From: Thalassiosira profunda
Lineage: Eukaryota; Bacillariophyta; Thalassiosirophyceae; Thalassiosirales; Thalassiosiraceae
Length of the DNA: 20,004 bases
Reading direction: 5' to 3'
Assembly (NCBI GenBank): GCA_036939355.1
Contig: JALLAP010000097.1
Location: 1 to 20,004, forward strand
The position numbers and the translations under genes are program-made. Numbering within the stretch: position 1 is the first letter of the stretch; each line of letters begins with the position of its first letter. This document shows, in pieces, positions 19,699 to 20,004 of the stretch. The notes below the pieces were generated by a model. That model was given only the letters and a program-made list of their open reading frames with translations, made no database searches and was not told the origin of the DNA.

Positions 19699-20004
19699 AT
19701 GAAGATCTCCGCCCTAACTGCCGCCGCCGCCGGAGCCATGGCCGCGTCGTCCGCGCCGGCCTCGGCCTTCGTCGCCGACGGTCGGCGGGTCCGAAGAGCG
19801 ACTGCGTTGTTTTTGGAAGACGACATAGCAGAAATGTGAGGAAGATGCAATTGCAATTGCAAGCACGATCGCTCGCCTATCCATCTCACACGTTGCTTTT
19901 CGACAGGATCGACGGCGAGATGCGACGCCTCAACACCAAGCACCAAAGTGAGGCCGATTGGATAATGCGCCAGCAGCAGTGGGCGCGGATGGAGCCCAAA
20001 ATCC
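19699..20004 (+). CDS. Plastid-targeted protein, N-terminal part only (runs off the window)
   Basis: Exon 1 is 19699-19835; a 71-nt intron (AAT|GTGAGG ... TTTTCGACAG|GAT, 19836-19906) is followed by exon 2 from 19907 to the edge. The N-terminus MKISALTAAAAGAMAASSAP is a signal peptide ending ASA-FVADGRR: a Phe directly after the predicted cleavage site followed by an Arg-rich, acid-poor stretch is the bipartite presequence used for secondary plastids of red origin. The mature part visible (LEDDIAEM, IDGEMRRLNTKHQSEADWIM) is charged and helical-looking; I do not recognise it. The remainder lies outside the window, so function is unknown. The targeting call is strong by motif, while the product is unassigned. 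Confidence 0.75.

Overview
The window looks like nuclear DNA of a microalga with a secondary red-type plastid, most likely a photosynthetic stramenopile (a diatom or pelagophyte-like lineage; a haptophyte or cryptophyte is not excluded). Three things point there: long eukaryotic genes with short GT-AG introns (mostly 65-82 nt, donors close to GTGAGT); a gene at the right edge whose N-terminus is a signal peptide ending in an ASA-F motif, the hallmark of plastid import through a secondary plastid; and a transposase-like protein of a type I associate with stramenopile genomes.

Layout. 1-493 holds no supportable gene. 494-3715 (+) is an intact 1073-codon transposase-like ORF. 3752-4423 (-) is a chimeric or decayed ORF carrying one motif block of the same protein type in the opposite orientation. 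4695-13582 (+) is a very large four-exon gene for an SZT2-like protein, known in animals as the largest subunit of the KICSTOR complex that tethers GATOR1 to lysosomes in amino-acid signalling to TORC1. 13864-15405 (+) is a single-exon gene for Elongator subunit ELP4. 15406-16883 has no convincing gene but contains a roughly 193-bp tandem duplication. 16884-19595 (-) is a seven-exon CAMK/CDPK-like protein kinase. 19699 to the right edge (+) is the start of a plastid-targeted protein, divergent from the kinase with only 103 bp between the two start codons.

The most notable system is the kinase. Splicing by canonical junctions gives one continuous frame in which about 190 residues of ankyrin repeats lie between the DFG motif and the PPE (APE-equivalent) motif, replacing the activation loop. 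The catalytic loop is HAD rather than HRD, so the arginine that normally reads activation-loop phosphorylation is absent. It ends in a degenerate EF-hand-like tail. This suggests a kinase regulated by ligand binding to an activation-loop ankyrin module rather than by loop phosphorylation.

The genes are not an operon. ELP4 and the SZT2-like gene are tandem, ELP4 and the kinase converge, and the kinase and plastid gene diverge. Both SZT2 (nutrient signalling) and ELP4 (tRNA wobble-uridine modification) bear on control of translation and growth, but I see no evidence that their adjacency is functional.
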